This document shows, in pieces, positions 54,287 to 64,000 of a stretch of DNA of 64,000 nt. A program made the translations under genes and the position numbers. The notes below the pieces were generated by a model that was given only the letters and a program-made list of their open reading frames with translations, had not been told where the DNA came from and did not search any database. Numbering within the stretch: the stretch's first letter is position 1; each line of letters starts with the position of its first letter. This stretch comes from Atopsyche davidsoni (taxonomy: Eukaryota > Arthropoda > Insecta > Trichoptera > Hydrobiosidae), in assembly GCA_022113835.1 (NCBI GenBank), contig JAILWY010000026.1:1136001-1200000 (forward strand), given 5' to 3'.

Positions 54287-54572
54287 GCTCGGTTGTCGGT
54301 TGTGTTACAGCATTTTTATGACGTTTTACGCTGCAATACGACTAGAATAACAAATGGGCGGTTATTACCCAAAGAATTTTATTACAAAACGTAATTTTTA
54401 TAGTTTTACTTGTAAAAAAACGTTGCAGCGTGTATAGTGCGCTTTACGCTGCAATCCAACCGACAACGCGTCATGAGCGTCGTCTTAATCGTAACTGAAG
54501 AAAAACAGGTCACCAGTGGTCAGCTCACTGTTTGGTTGTCGGCTGTGATACAGTGTGTGCAGTGAGCTTAAG
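54287..54572. mobile_element. Two MITE family T copies
   Basis: A right half (CTCGGTTGTCGGTTGTGTTA, 54290-54310) is followed by more interior-like sequence. A near-complete copy then runs from about 54440 (TTTACGCTGCAATCCAACCG, ACAACGCG) to 54572 (GGTTGTCGGCTGTGATACAG, TGTGTGCAGTGAGCTTAA). Confidence 0.65.
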
Positions 54573-54650
54573 TGGCACATGACCGTGACTTTCAATTCTC
54601 CGGGGTGCTCCAAGCGCCGCGCGCCTGCAAGGCGGGAGCTTTAAGTTGCC

Positions 54651-54778
54651 TACACACATTGCAACATAACTAAAAAAAAACGATAATTTATCAATAGTGT
54701 TCTCTTAGTTAAAAAAAAAACAACCCAAATATGGACGATATTGGCTATCTTACTGCTTAATTGTCGGTTGTGTGTTAA
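54651..54778. mobile_element. MITE family T copy
   Basis: TTAAGTTGCCTACACACATT and GCAACATAACTAAAAA at the left, TTGGCTATCTTACTG inside, TTGTCGGTTGTGTGTTAAAA at the right. The outermost right arm is lost. Confidence 0.65.
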
Positions 54779-55104
54779 AATACTTGGAGATGGTCTCATT
54801 ACTAAAACCAAAACTTCGAAAGGCTCAAAACATAACGCCGAAAAAAGAAAAATGCTTTGTTTTTTACAGACAAGCCCTTTCTAGAAAATTACATAATTAT
54901 TACATACTAATGATGTTAATCAATAGGAAATCTATTGCTTCATGCATCTGCGTACTACACGCTGCTATGAATCTGATTACGAAATTGATTATGATTAGAA
55001 TTACGAAGACCATTGCTTTCTTTCTATTAATACATAATAATTAAACAATTTATCTACTAAAGAATCAGAACGCAAACGTTTGCAATTTTATCATTATACA
55101 CGTA
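54779..55104. other. AT-rich DNA, nothing recognised
   Basis: A 90-codon frame (54772-55044) starts within the MITE end and is Lys/Ile-rich; probably chance. Confidence 0.35.
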
Positions 55105-55335
55105 TAAAAGAATAAATACTCATATTTCATTATAAAACAATGAAATACCCGTATTCATTCTCGATAAACTGGATTAATATACAATATTTTATATTTAAAC
55201 AAGTAGTGTGAATTAGTTAAATTACTAGAAAATTTCAATATATTTCAGTCTGGCGACAACTTTTTCTTGTGTACAATTAATGAAATCGGTATTTTGCATT
55301 TATTAAGTTAACCATATATGTGTAAAAAATATAAC
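55105..55335 (+). repeat. Duplicated block, copy 2 (empty site)
   Basis: Matches 53828-53912 joined to 54097-54235 at the single TA of CAATATTTTATATTTAAAC (about 55182-55200). It lacks the 184-bp tRNA-derived repeat and so records the pre-insertion state. Confidence 0.75.
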
Positions 55336-55800
55336 TAAAAAAATTATTATCTTAGAGACTTTATCTAACGCACCTTGATAAAACCTGTCATGAAAGCTTT
55401 CTTTCTTAAGATTTCATTATATAATTTGACAGTTTCATCAAAATGTATAAAAATTATTTATTCCGTACTCAAAAATACCAAAACCTTGATAATCACTAAG
55501 TCAACGTCGTGGCTTGGCAGCTTGATTGACAACCAAACAATGAATTTATTAAATTAATAATTTTATTCAAGACACTCAAATAATCATTTGATAACTGATT
55601 AGCAATAAAACAAACTACCCTTAATTGATGAATGTATTTTATAGTATATTTTATACTTATTAAATAAAATTGAAATCTCCTAACCAATTGTTTATTCATA
55701 TTTGTTTTTTAAGCATGGAGTGCTACAAATTAAACCAAACTGCCGTGGTGAAGTCGCATCGTTTAAATGGGTTTTTGATTTAGTTTAGCTAAAAAGCTTC
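55336..55800. other. AT-rich DNA, nothing recognised
   Basis: A possible R3 tail fragment (GGAGTGCTACAAATTAAACC) lies at 55718-55737. Otherwise featureless. Confidence 0.4.
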
Positions 55801-55839
55801 TAATGCGAAGTTTTGTGTGGCGCGATTTGTACCTGGCGT

Positions 55840-56085
55840 GGCAGCTTCTCCAGGAAGTCACCTGATGACGCAGTCATTACAGTAAACACTTGAAGGCCTA
55901 TAATGACGGAGATAATGACGGCCGCGCGTCTAGCCGCGCATTTATACGTCATTTCCCAGAATTAATCGCCCATTGATCAGGGGAGAGTAAAAAACCTGCG
56001 GAGGCCAGGGACAGGCAAAAAGGACAGGCCGTTAGACATTTCATTGATGAAGAGCGAATTATGTAATTATGGGAAACAACTTTCG
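55840..56085. promoter_or_regulatory. Island with four ATGACG sites, candidate enhancer
   Basis: ATGACG occurs at 55865, 55903 and 55915 and inverted (CGTCAT) at 55947, within 90 bp. The island also has TTTATACGTC, CCCATTGATCAGG and CATTTCATTGATGA words and GGACAGGC twice. ATGACG is the core of bZIP half sites (CRE/AP-1 type). Non-coding by inspection. Confidence 0.3.
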
Positions 56086-56890
56086 TTTGAAAGCACACTT
56101 TGTGCGGTTTTTGTGGAGGAATACCCACATAATGGCGACCGAGATTGGTTTTTTAACGTGAGCGATTATGTGTGTGCTCTCTGATGTTGCCTTAGACAGG
56201 AGAATCTAAATTCACTAATGGAACGAATATAACAGCTATTTTTTTCACGTATAGATCATTAAATAGCTAGTCGTACAAGAAGTTGTCTAAAAGAGTAACC
56301 AGCTAATATTTACTTTAACTGCATTTCAAAAATACATATAATATGTGTAATAATACTATTATAATTTACAAGTATACAATAAATCATTCATGAGCATCAA
56401 ATCAGTTATTTTAACTGAAATATATAACTTTTAAATACAATCTAGGAGTTAACATAAAAAAACAACAAATTTTCTCAATTTAAGTATAGCTAATATTTAT
56501 TTTCATAACTGTAATTTATAGACTACTAACATTTCATTAATAGCTATCTTGTATACATTCTTAATAAATAATAATAAATTAATCTTTTATTAAATAAGCA
56601 CATAAATAAAAACACGTTCTCACAACGGCATTTTTACGCCTCAGATAATCTGTTTTAAGTTAACTGTTGTAAACGAAACCATTATCTAGATACAGTATAA
56701 AATATTATATTATAATGTGCATTGGCTATCTACGTCATCATGTCGGATGATTTATGTTGTTGGTCAAATTAGATGACTAAGACAGATAAGACTTGCTTTA
56801 CTACACTGGCATTGTTTTACCACAATATTTACGATATCATACCCTCAGTACACTCCCAGCACTGACGCACCACTTCCTACTTAACTGTAT
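56086..56890. other. Very AT-rich DNA, nothing recognised
   Basis: No features seen. Confidence 0.4.
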
Positions 56891-56892
56891 TG

Positions 56893-57180
56893 TTAAGCCG
56901 GCTATACACGCTGCGACACAACTTACAACCGAATAGTAATTAGCCAATAACACCCTCTTTTGTATTATTTACATAGGCTTAATTACAAAAAACCCAAAAT
57001 GAAGGGACGTATTTGGTCAATTTGCAAATCGGTGAAGCTATTATTACTATAAAAAGGTTTATGCAGGCTACTCACGCTGCAATAAAACTTGCAGACGATT
57101 GGCTATTAGTCAATTTTTTAATGATGAAGCTTAAGAAAATAACGTAAAAAAGGACGCTATTGATTAGTAACCATATTATA
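56893..57180. mobile_element. Two MITE family T copies in tandem
   Basis: TTAAGCCGGCTATACACGCT, GCGACACAACTTACAACCGA, GTAATTAGCCAATAACACCC at 56893. A second left arm AGGCTACTCACGCTGCAATA lies at 57066, with TTGGCTATTAG and AAAAAGGACGCTATTG further on. Right ends are degraded. Confidence 0.65.
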
Positions 57181-57955
57181 TATTTAGTTTAACAAATTAA
57201 AACTATTATATAAACCGTGCAAAACATTCACAGAAATCACGAAAGCTCACATGTTACTTAAGCTTTCACTGATACACCTCTATTGAGAAGGGGAACAAAT
57301 CTCTATAGTATCGTTTGATATTTATATCCCCACAAATGGGTAGGTGGCCGCATCTCTTACGGGCTCCTGGGGTAGCCAATAAGCCTCACAATGCAAGGGT
57401 GACTTCTGAAGGAAGTGCTCCCTTCATCCCTTAGGTTGTTCTTTTGGCTGTCATTGTTCTCGGGGGAAACTGGGACTCAATGAACAAGGGTCGCGACAGC
57501 GAACAAAGTATTCTAGGATTAAAATTTCTACGATTTTATCTCAGAGCTACAATTCTACAACTCTGTTACTGTACAAAGAAATATAGTAAATAAACCAAAA
57601 CTAGAGAGTTTAATTTTCTAGAATATATTCAGTTGTAAAACGGTAAAGTCCTTTTTTGCGTTTCACTATAAAAAAAAACCACTAATATTAGAGATCGCTA
57701 TCGGCTTGTTACCGTGTGTAGGCAGATTTAAATAATACTATAAAAGCTTTCTTTAATTTTGGGTGTTCTTATGGTTTTGGCCAAGTAAACAACGCATATG
57801 AAGAAGAAGCTGCTGGCAGTTATCATTCGGTGTCGCATAGTGTATAGCCGGCCATTAAATGCTTTGAAATTAGCTATAAAACCTCTTTGGAGCATTTGAA
57901 AGCTGTGATTCCCAATAAACACAGCACCACAATATAATATAATAAAACGCACGCC
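57181..57955. other. Mixed DNA with two MITE T right ends
   Basis: 57699-57729 (ATCGGCTTGTTACCGTGTGT, AGGCAGATTTA) and 57825-57856 (CATTCGGTGTCGCATAGTGT, ATAGCCGGCC) are right ends of family T. 57335-57500 is less AT-rich (CTCCTGGGGTAGCCAATAAG, CGGGGGAAACTGGGACTC) and unrecognised. Confidence 0.4.
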
Positions 57956-57959
57956 CTTC

Positions 57960-58215
57960 TAAAGCCCTCGAGCGGGCATCTGTGCGGAGCCCCGAGGCAC
58001 ACAATGGGAGACAGTGGCGGAGTCGGGCAGCTGCCGCCACGCCCCTTGTCGTGATTGGCCGCTGCAATATCGATTGTGTCACCCTCCACCCTGTAGCCTT
58101 CCACCTTGCAGGCCTCCACCCTGCAGGCCTCCACCCTGTAGGCCTCCCCCAGCCAAGACAAGGGAGGCTCGCCGCGACCCCTCGCCTCTATCTCCGTCGG
58201 GGATCTCTTGAAAGT
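57960..58215. promoter_or_regulatory. GC-rich island with 15-bp minisatellite
   Basis: Four units of CTCCACCCTG(T/C)AGGC occupy 58084-58143. Just upstream, GTGATTGGCCGCTG holds an inverted CCAAT box (ATTGG near 58054) and CAATATCGATTG. Open frames on both strands read through the minisatellite and are not credible proteins. Confidence 0.4.
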
Positions 58216-58423
58216 CGGCTGAATTGCTTCTTCAAACGCATGTCTGTTTCTAATACAGCCATGTAAAACGATGGATTTTTTGTCCCCCATACATCACACT
58301 TCCTATTTATACTTTGATGAAAACAGTTTATTTTATATTAAACAAATAACAAAAACGTGTATTATAATTAAAATTATTATTAAAATAAAACAAAAACGTG
58401 ACATTCCTGGAGTGTAAAGTAGC
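58216..58423. other. AT-rich DNA, nothing recognised
   Basis: No features seen. Confidence 0.4.
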
Positions 58424-58587
58424 GACTTTATTTCTGGTGTTTCAATAAATTTGCGTCTCATCCAACAACTTGCACATTGATGTAGCCATAATCAGTAGTT
58501 TTTGTGAGATTTCGCCGATATTCACTGGTATATGGCTACATCATTGTTCAATATGTTGGATGAGACGCGAGAGATGTGTGGAAAGAC
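58424..58587. mobile_element. MITE family A, copy 2
   Basis: The inner arms GCGTCTCATCCAACAACTTG and their complement near 58532-58568 (ATTGTTCAATATGTTGGATG, AGACGC) enclose a core (58485-58530). The core matches 2531-2576 with two differences. The arm sequences diverge strongly from copy 1, although the inverted structure is kept. Confidence 0.75.
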
Positions 58588-58779
58588 TATTTTCACTATT
58601 TTTTTGCATGTTTTTATAAACTTACAGTTCATTCGTGGATTTAATTATCCAACTGTGCTATTGATTATAAAACAGCAGATCAACAATGAAAATTAACTTC
58701 AAAATTATTACCTGCATAAAATAAGGTGGTGTTACACTTTGTAGAGTTAAACTTAAAATAAAAATATTATCTACTCATA

Positions 58780-59060
58780 AAGCAATGGCGGCAGCGGCCA
58801 TAGTCACAGAGGGTAGAAACCACCCTCTGCAGTTTGCTGTCTACTGAATTAGGGGCCTTTGTTTTGAATTAATTTCATGGATATTTGCGGCGAATAGGAC
58901 GACTAGCCGCACTCGAGCAGCAACTCGGTGGGCACACACTTTATAATTATTATTATAATTATAATTATTGAAAGGGAAGTCGAAGTCCCGCACTCCTAGA
59001 CAGGAAATAGATGCAGATGAAGCCGCAGTCGAGCCTTCGTATTAAACGGGCGCACACGAG
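58780..59060. promoter_or_regulatory. Mixed GC-richer island, candidate regulatory element
   Basis: Holds AATGGCGGCAGCGGCCATAG, a CCACCCTCTG/CAGAGGGT pair around 58808-58828 and a (TAATTAT)-type palindromic run near 58940-58970. No coding frame recognised. Confidence 0.2.
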
Positions 59061-59194
59061 ACTCATTAGGTTTATAACATCAAATTAGTTTTATGAAATG
59101 TTATTCATGCTTATTAAATGGATGATTTATAAAAAATAAACTAGCGATCATTATCGCTTAAAACATACAGGTTTATTTCAATTATATGATATTG

Positions 59195-59430
59195 TTTCCT
59201 TCTGTAAGCTGCTTAGGTTTGTAGCAATACAACAGACAATCAATTGGTAGAAAACACTATTAGCGTCGCAGGTTTTTTGGCAGTCTTTAAGCTGCATCAC
59301 ACACTGCAATTTATTGAACGGTTCAAGCCAAATATGTACTCTTTTGCGTTGGTTTTTATTTTTGCAAACTATAGAAAACCTTAATGTTATACGATTTTGA
59401 CTCATCACCGTTCAGTTGTCGTTAGTATTC
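59195..59430. mobile_element. Diverged MITE family T copies
   Basis: AAGCTGCTTAGGTTTGTAGC with CAATACAACAGACAATC is followed by TAAGCTGCATCACACACTGC (59288) and by a right-arm-like ACCGTTCAGTTGTCGTTAG (59407). They are strongly decayed. Confidence 0.5.
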
Positions 59431-59499
59431 TAATGTTATGTTGTACACATACATATCTGTTAAATTTTTAACAGCGCATTTCATTTTTTACTTAAAATT

Positions 59500-60355
59500 A
59501 GTTTCAATTTGTAGCTTTCATCCAGACATCGTAAGTCTCGAGACCTACGCACTCATTTGAATAGGATCCAAAGCGTATTTAAATTGAATTTAGTAAGATT
59601 GTATTTTCATTATTTTCTCGTGCGGTCGCCCATAGCTTGGGGTATTATTAACAAGGCTTCGGCGGGTACAAATGATATAAGGTGATTTAAACTGTGAGAA
59701 ATAGAAAACACCGAAGCCTCATTCTAATATTCCGGGCAGATTCATAAATCAGAGATGTATTGACATGAATAATGGAGCTCCTATAAACAGTAGCCGCTAC
59801 AAACCTGTTTTATATTTTTTTAATATAATTTAAATATACGCGTTAAAGCTTGAGTTAGATTTCAAAATTTGTTACGCACAGGGCCGCTACAAGATATATA
59901 TATAAATATTTCAACCTCTTGCAACTTTATTATAATTCATCCAAACCCTTTCAATCCTCTCAATTACGAATTCTGGTCCAAATAGCTTTTGCCTCACACG
60001 CTGCACACTTATTGATCACCGACTATCTTTCATGTGTTTCAGGTGTTTACTGCATGCACCTGTTATTGCATTTCATTCTTGATTTTTTAAAAATGGGGTA
60101 TTTCAACTTTTACCCAAATTTATTTATAAGTATCGTACTGATTGACTGTTGAATACATCACATTGATACAAAGTAAAATGACAAAAATATTTTTTAACTC
60201 AGACTTTTCAAAGGCTTCAAAAGGATGTTTTTTTTTGTTTATCTTAATTTATCGCAGTAAGGTTGTGCATGGTGTTAATGTCGTCTAGTCTAGTGTATTT
60301 GGCTTTATCGGTGAAACAGTAAGATTTTCCTTTAGAGCCTTCAAAATGACTGGAT
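59500..60355. other. Mixed then AT-rich DNA, nothing recognised
   Basis: 59510-59760 is less AT-rich without clear motifs. A (TA)n lies at 59895-59905. Short open frames (59919-60152) look like chance. Confidence 0.35.
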
Positions 60356-60359
60356 GACT

Positions 60360-60600
60360 TGTGTCATCGTGGGGTTGGTGTCTAATGTCGAGGTCCGCAA
60401 TTGCCCGTCGCCGATGCGGTCCTGGCAGCGGACTTATCAATTATCGTGGGAGTCCCCGGGGCAGAGATAATAAACAACACCCCGGCCTCGGCTTAATTAA
60501 TCGGGTCCCAAAGTGGGCAGCCGCCTGGTCGCCGGACCTCGCAGTCCGCCCTGGGAACCCAACCTGACCTCGCCAAGGACGCAACTCTGCGCTCACGCAC
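60360..60600. promoter_or_regulatory. GC-rich island, candidate enhancer
   Basis: Contains GCAATTGCCCGTCGCCGATG, CTTATCAATTATCG, AGTCCCCGGGGCAGAGATAA and TTAATTAATCGGG (60493-60505). Homeodomain-type sites in a CpG-rich, non-repetitive stretch; no exon features. Confidence 0.3.
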
Positions 60601-60658
60601 TAACGGTTGTTCACATCAAAATAATACTTTTCATTATTTCATAAATATTATATTTATG

Positions 60659-60771
60659 CAAACTACACATGCTGTGACACAACTGAACACCGAATAGTAA
60701 CTGGCCAATAGCCTTCTTTTCAACACCCAAAATAAAGTGACGCTATTATCAGTCGCAGCGTGTGCAGCTTA
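60659..60771. mobile_element. MITE family T copy (113 bp)
   Basis: Left arm CAAACTACACATGCTGTGAC, ACAACTGAACACCGAATAGT; interior AACTGGCCAATAGCC and AAAGTGACGCTATTATC; right end AGTCGCAGCGTGTGCAGCTT. Confidence 0.75.
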
Positions 60772-60824
60772 GAGAGATTCGAAGAATTTTAAGAGTGGGG
60801 TTTTCTAGTTTTTATATATATATA

Positions 60825-61130
60825 CTAGAAATATTGCCCGTCACAGAATGACGTATTTGATGAATTTGGCTGAATACTCGAATAGCTGGGTACTCGAATT
60901 TTAAGATGACGCTGCTCACGTTTTCCTTCCAATTCATTGCTTGACATTTGTGTCACATTTCGTGTCACAAACAACGCAACGTTTATTTAATTATTTACGC
61001 AACACACATTTTATTAAATTAGTTTATGAATGAAAATATTATCCTATCGTCTTGAAATTCAGCACATAACTGCGAAAAATCTTGCTGAACTTATATGCAA
61101 AAAATTGTATCGTAGAAAAATCTATGTATC
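60825..61130 (-). mobile_element. Helitron 3' part, minus strand
   Basis: CTAG (60825-60828) and the hairpin CGTCA-CAGAA-TGACG (60839-60853) form the 3' end on the minus strand. Further in, GTGTCACATTTCGTGTCA and ATTATCCTATCGTCTTGAAA, TTCAGCACATAACTGCG match 17.2-17.6 kb inverted. The 5' end was not found; the copy is probably truncated. Confidence 0.75.
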
Positions 61131-61339
61131 AAAACTTAAGTGAAATTCAGTCAAGTTTTGTATGCTCTATAAATTTATTTTGTAGTATATGCCTTAGGCT
61201 TTGTCGTATTTTGTTAAGTGTAAGTCTTAATTTTATTAAGATTTAAAAAAATGCCAATAAGTCACTTTATAGAGCAGTCCAACGTGTGCATGTCCATGTT
61301 CATGTGCAACAATAAGATGGAGTGAATGCAAGTAATTAA

Positions 61340-61520
61340 GCGGTCGAGAGCGTCGTTTAGACCGATAATTAAAACAATGGGGCTCCGTAGGCGGGCTGGC
61401 CGGGTCAGGTTAGGCTAATCCAGGGCGGAGACCGGTAGCATGCATGGCAATGAGCCCCGCGGGCGGGGGGCCCTGGCTCAGCACCTGGGACAGCCGGCCT
61501 CTCATCAGGGTCAGCACATT
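61340..61520. promoter_or_regulatory. GC-rich island, candidate regulatory element
   Basis: Holds CGTCGTTTAGACCGATAATT, GGCGGGCTGGCCGGGTCAGG and GCCCCGCGGGCGGGGGGCCC (self-complementary). No exon features. 61131-61339 is AT-rich with nothing seen. Confidence 0.25.
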
Positions 61521-61679
61521 GCCTTTTTTTGTATCACCAATATCTAAAAATATCCATCACAATGCTTGGAAATGCTTTCGAGCCGCTTGATGTTTTGAGG
61601 AGTGAAAATATCAAGCGACTATGTTCAACTTTTACTTGCATTCTCTTGTTGGTATGATTGTGTAGTTTAAATTATTATT

Positions 61680-61918
61680 GATTTGAATGGCTAGTGGCTG
61701 GAGGCCCTCGCTGCAAAGCGAGTGTTTATGAATATTTAAACAAATTCGTTACAGATCTTGTCGAGGCAATTCCAATTCAACACGAATGTAACTCTTCGCG
61801 GAGCTGCGCGCAGTCGTTAGAGCTGGCACAGGAGAGGTTGCTACAACCTCTAATGACTTCCGAAGCCACTGCAGCTTGCAATGCTAATCCATCTCAATAC
61901 ATAATAAATTACAAAACT
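61680..61918. other. Mixed stretch with an 8-bp-stem hairpin
   Basis: An 88-codon plus-strand frame (61694-61960) runs into the MITE T left end, so it is unlikely to be a gene. AGAGGTTG-CTA-CAACCTCT near 61833-61851 is a perfect hairpin inside a larger imperfect inverted repeat (GTTAGAG with CTCTAATGAC). Confidence 0.3.
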
Positions 61919-62000
61919 ATTAAAGCAGCCTACACACGCTGCGACACAACCGACAATTGATTTGAAATTACCCAATATCGTCCTCTTATTATTAGTGTTT
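61919..62000. mobile_element. MITE family T, left half
   Basis: TTAAAGCAGCCTACACACGC, TGCGACACAACCGACAATTG, then CCAATATCGTCCTCTT. It is close to the apparent consensus left end. The right end is missing. Confidence 0.75.
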
Positions 62001-62460
62001 TTTTTCCTTAAGTAATCAAAGCAAAAGAGATCCCAATCACAGGAAAAACATATATTTTTCAGTTGTGAAATAAAATCCACTATAAACTACTTTTGTGGAT
62101 AAAATAAACTTTATTTGTGACTCACGATGCAAATACTACTTTAAAGTCATTTCTCATCCCCTGTTGACCTTTTCACAAAGATTGCGCTAGTTACAGAAAG
62201 TATATATTATTTAAATATTGCTGTCTTGATTAGAATAACATGTTTAACTTCTTTAGTTTTTTAACACTCGTCGAAGTTCAGCGTTAAATTTATTCTGAAT
62301 TTTATTGATGCGTCAAATTTATCTTATAGGTCCGTATATAAATATATTCAAGATTTTGCTAGATAGCTTTTACATCTTGTCTTTCTTTTTTATACAGCAA
62401 ATATGAATAGCCGATTTACAAGAAGACTTCTTACATTTTTTTGTTTGTCAACGCTATCGT
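62001..62460. other. AT-rich DNA, nothing recognised
   Basis: No features seen. Confidence 0.4.
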
Positions 62461-62464
62461 TTTT

Positions 62465-62600
62465 TAAGGACTTCTTCAGACTGAAATCTGAGAAATGTCT
62501 TAAAAGGCAAAAACGCTCACAAACAACATCATTTGCATTATTTTTTTAAAATTTAAATGTGGAGTATTACAACTTAAACTAACTTGTGGGTATATAAGTT
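62465..62600 (+). repeat. Repeat R3 copy
   Basis: ACTTCTTCAGACTGAAATCT, GAGAAATGTCTTAAAAGGCA, AAAACGCTCACAAAC, followed by GGAGTATTACAACTTAAAC. Confidence 0.6.
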
Positions 62601-63185
62601 TTTATAAACCATAATTTCAATGTTTCATTTCATGAATAATGTGTCGAAAATCACGTAAGCAGTCTTTTAAATAAATTTTATTTATTTTTTATTAATACCT
62701 TGAAAAAATTAGACCAATATTAAAATATGTCTACAGAATCCATTAAATTCAAGGTGTTATAATTTGCTTTTACCTTCCTTGAATTTGTAGACTTCAAATA
62801 AATCGTAGACGCCCTAAACGGTTCATTCGAGGAACTGCAACTAATTGGAATCAGAAGCTTTTTTTAATGGGGTCTTAGAATACACTCTGGACGTAATAAA
62901 TCGGGTCTTTTACCCTTAGGAGTCTGAGGCATCGATTAATAAATAGGTTTTCTTTGACAACAGCTTTAATTTATATTGAAAGGTGTAGGTATGTTCGTAG
63001 AACGAGCTGAACTAGAAATTTATAGCGATCAAGGGGAAAAGTATTCCGATTCTGATTTTTGTATACTTTTTTACCTTCTTCAGTGATCTTAAGTTGCTTT
63101 TACACTATATAGGAACTATTTTTCTAGAGGTATATTCTATTATTGAAATATAATGTAAGATACCGATGAATATACAGATTTTTTT
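62601..63185. other. AT-rich DNA, nothing recognised
   Basis: Only A/T tracts and short frames. Confidence 0.4.
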
Positions 63186-63189
63186 GTAG

Positions 63190-63330
63190 TATCACTTTCC
63201 TCAGTAGGGATTCCTCAAACTGAAGTATGAAAAAGCCTTTGATAGCCGAAAAGGCTCACAATTAAAAATGTTTGTTACATTCATTATGTAAAATATTAAA
63301 TGAAACTAGTCTGTCGTGTATAATAAACAA
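63190..63330 (+). repeat. Repeat R3 copy
   Basis: CCTCAAACTGAAGTATGAAA, AAGCCTTTGATAGCCGAAAA, GGCTCACAATTAAAA, then ACTAGTCTGTCGTG. Confidence 0.55.
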
Positions 63331-63349
63331 GCGTTATGTCAGTTTGCTT

Positions 63350-63625
63350 TCCTATCCACGAACTCGGCGGCCTCCTCCGGTGATGCTCAGCGCCGATTAA
63401 TTTGTACCTGCGGGCCATCGGCTACCTGTGCCAGCTGATCGATTAATCCACGGCCCCGGGTCCTGCCGTGCAAACGCCAGTCATCTGTTATTATATTAAT
63501 GTAGAAATGACTTCTGTATTTGCCGCGGCGCCTTTGGTACCCCTTCTGATTGCTTTTGTTGTACTTTTGTGTTTGGATTGCGCGTGGGCTCGGAGAATGG
63601 ACGTCTGCTGGCCTCCGAAGAGCTT
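63350..63625. promoter_or_regulatory. GC-rich island, candidate enhancer
   Basis: Contains CGCCGATTAATTTG, CAGCTG (63432-63437) next to ATCGATTAATCC (63438-63449; TAATCC is a K50 homeodomain site), CGGCCCCGGGTCC and TTGCCGCGGCGCC. No coding features are evident. Confidence 0.3.
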
Positions 63626-64000
63626 TTTTTCAAACTAATTCTTTGTTAAGCGGCTTTTGTTGATCGGCTTTTTAATACGAATTTGTTATATTTATTGCCG
63701 TATATTTCATGCTTCTCTCTAGTTAAAAACTACTCATAGTACAATTCATTCAACTTTATAATATAAAGCGATTCTGATGAAAAGAAAAGACTAACAATTG
63801 AGACTATATTAAGTAATTCAAATAAAACAATTAATTAATTAATATATATTTATTATAATATTATTTATCAATTAAAAAATATAACCATACGTTCGTCTAC
63901 ACAATTCTCTGATTCTCTTAGTAAAAACATCGATCTTGATTTTATAAAACACAATATATAGTACAATAATAAATAATCAAACAACGCTTTATTAACTTAT
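63626..64000. other. AT-rich DNA to window end
   Basis: Includes ATTAATTAATTAATATATAT (63830-63849). Nothing recognised. Confidence 0.4.

Noticed and set aside
1..64000. CRISPR array, operon, phage or biosynthetic cluster
   Set aside because: No short regularly spaced direct repeats with unique spacers, no Shine-Dalgarno-led gene runs, and the repeat content is that of an animal genome.

Overview
The window looks like a piece of an animal nuclear genome, most likely an insect and possibly Lepidoptera (the order is a guess). The reasons are: very AT-rich DNA with long gene-free stretches; transposon relics typical of insects (mariner/Tc1, hAT, Helitron, pogo-like and other MITEs, LINE 3' ends, tRNA-derived repeats); GC-rich islands of 100-300 bp scattered through AT-rich DNA; and no operons, ribosome binding sites or long ORFs. 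I found no complete protein-coding gene. Most long open frames are repeats, GC minisatellites or degenerate transposases.

The best candidate for a host gene is at 17.95-18.43 kb on the plus strand. There, a GC-box/CCAAT island with an initiator-like TCAGT is followed by a short uORF and a 24-codon first coding exon (18352-18423) that ends in a strong GTGAGT donor. The product is not recognised. If it is real, much of the DNA to the right may be its first intron. A weaker first-exon candidate lies at 3779-3843, and a TATA+Inr promoter-like island lies at 9.1 kb.

The mobile-element content is well resolved. A mariner/Tc1-type element (6577-7128, plus a second fragment at 33.5 kb) keeps the C-terminal part of a transposase. 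A second, DD34D mariner relic lies on the minus strand at 31.94-32.42 kb. Two internally deleted hAT elements of the ZBED5-like type (27067-27689 and 47709-48253) keep transposase C-termini; the first is flanked by an 8-bp TSD. A 1361-bp non-autonomous Helitron (16413-17773) can be delimited to the base, because the repeat it interrupted is present uninterrupted at 44.6 kb. Two copies of a LINE 3' end lie at 31.7 and 53.0 kb. One TTAA-associated hairpin MITE family occurs more than 15 times. A second MITE family (2.5 and 58.5 kb) keeps a 46-bp central core.

A tRNA-derived repeat family with intact A and B boxes occurs mostly as inverted pairs with tails facing outwards. One copy (53913-54096) is flanked by TA and is missing from a duplicated stretch at 55.1 kb, which gives a natural empty site. 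Tandem arrays lie at 19.9-20.4 kb (about 140-bp unit) and 51.4-52.05 kb (68-bp unit).

Between the repeats, about 25 GC-rich islands carry clustered transcription-factor-like motifs (CRE, RFX X-box, CLEAR/E-box, Sox, CCAAT, homeodomain). They are listed as candidate cis-regulatory DNA only. No CRISPR, rRNA gene, viral gene or biosynthetic system is visible.
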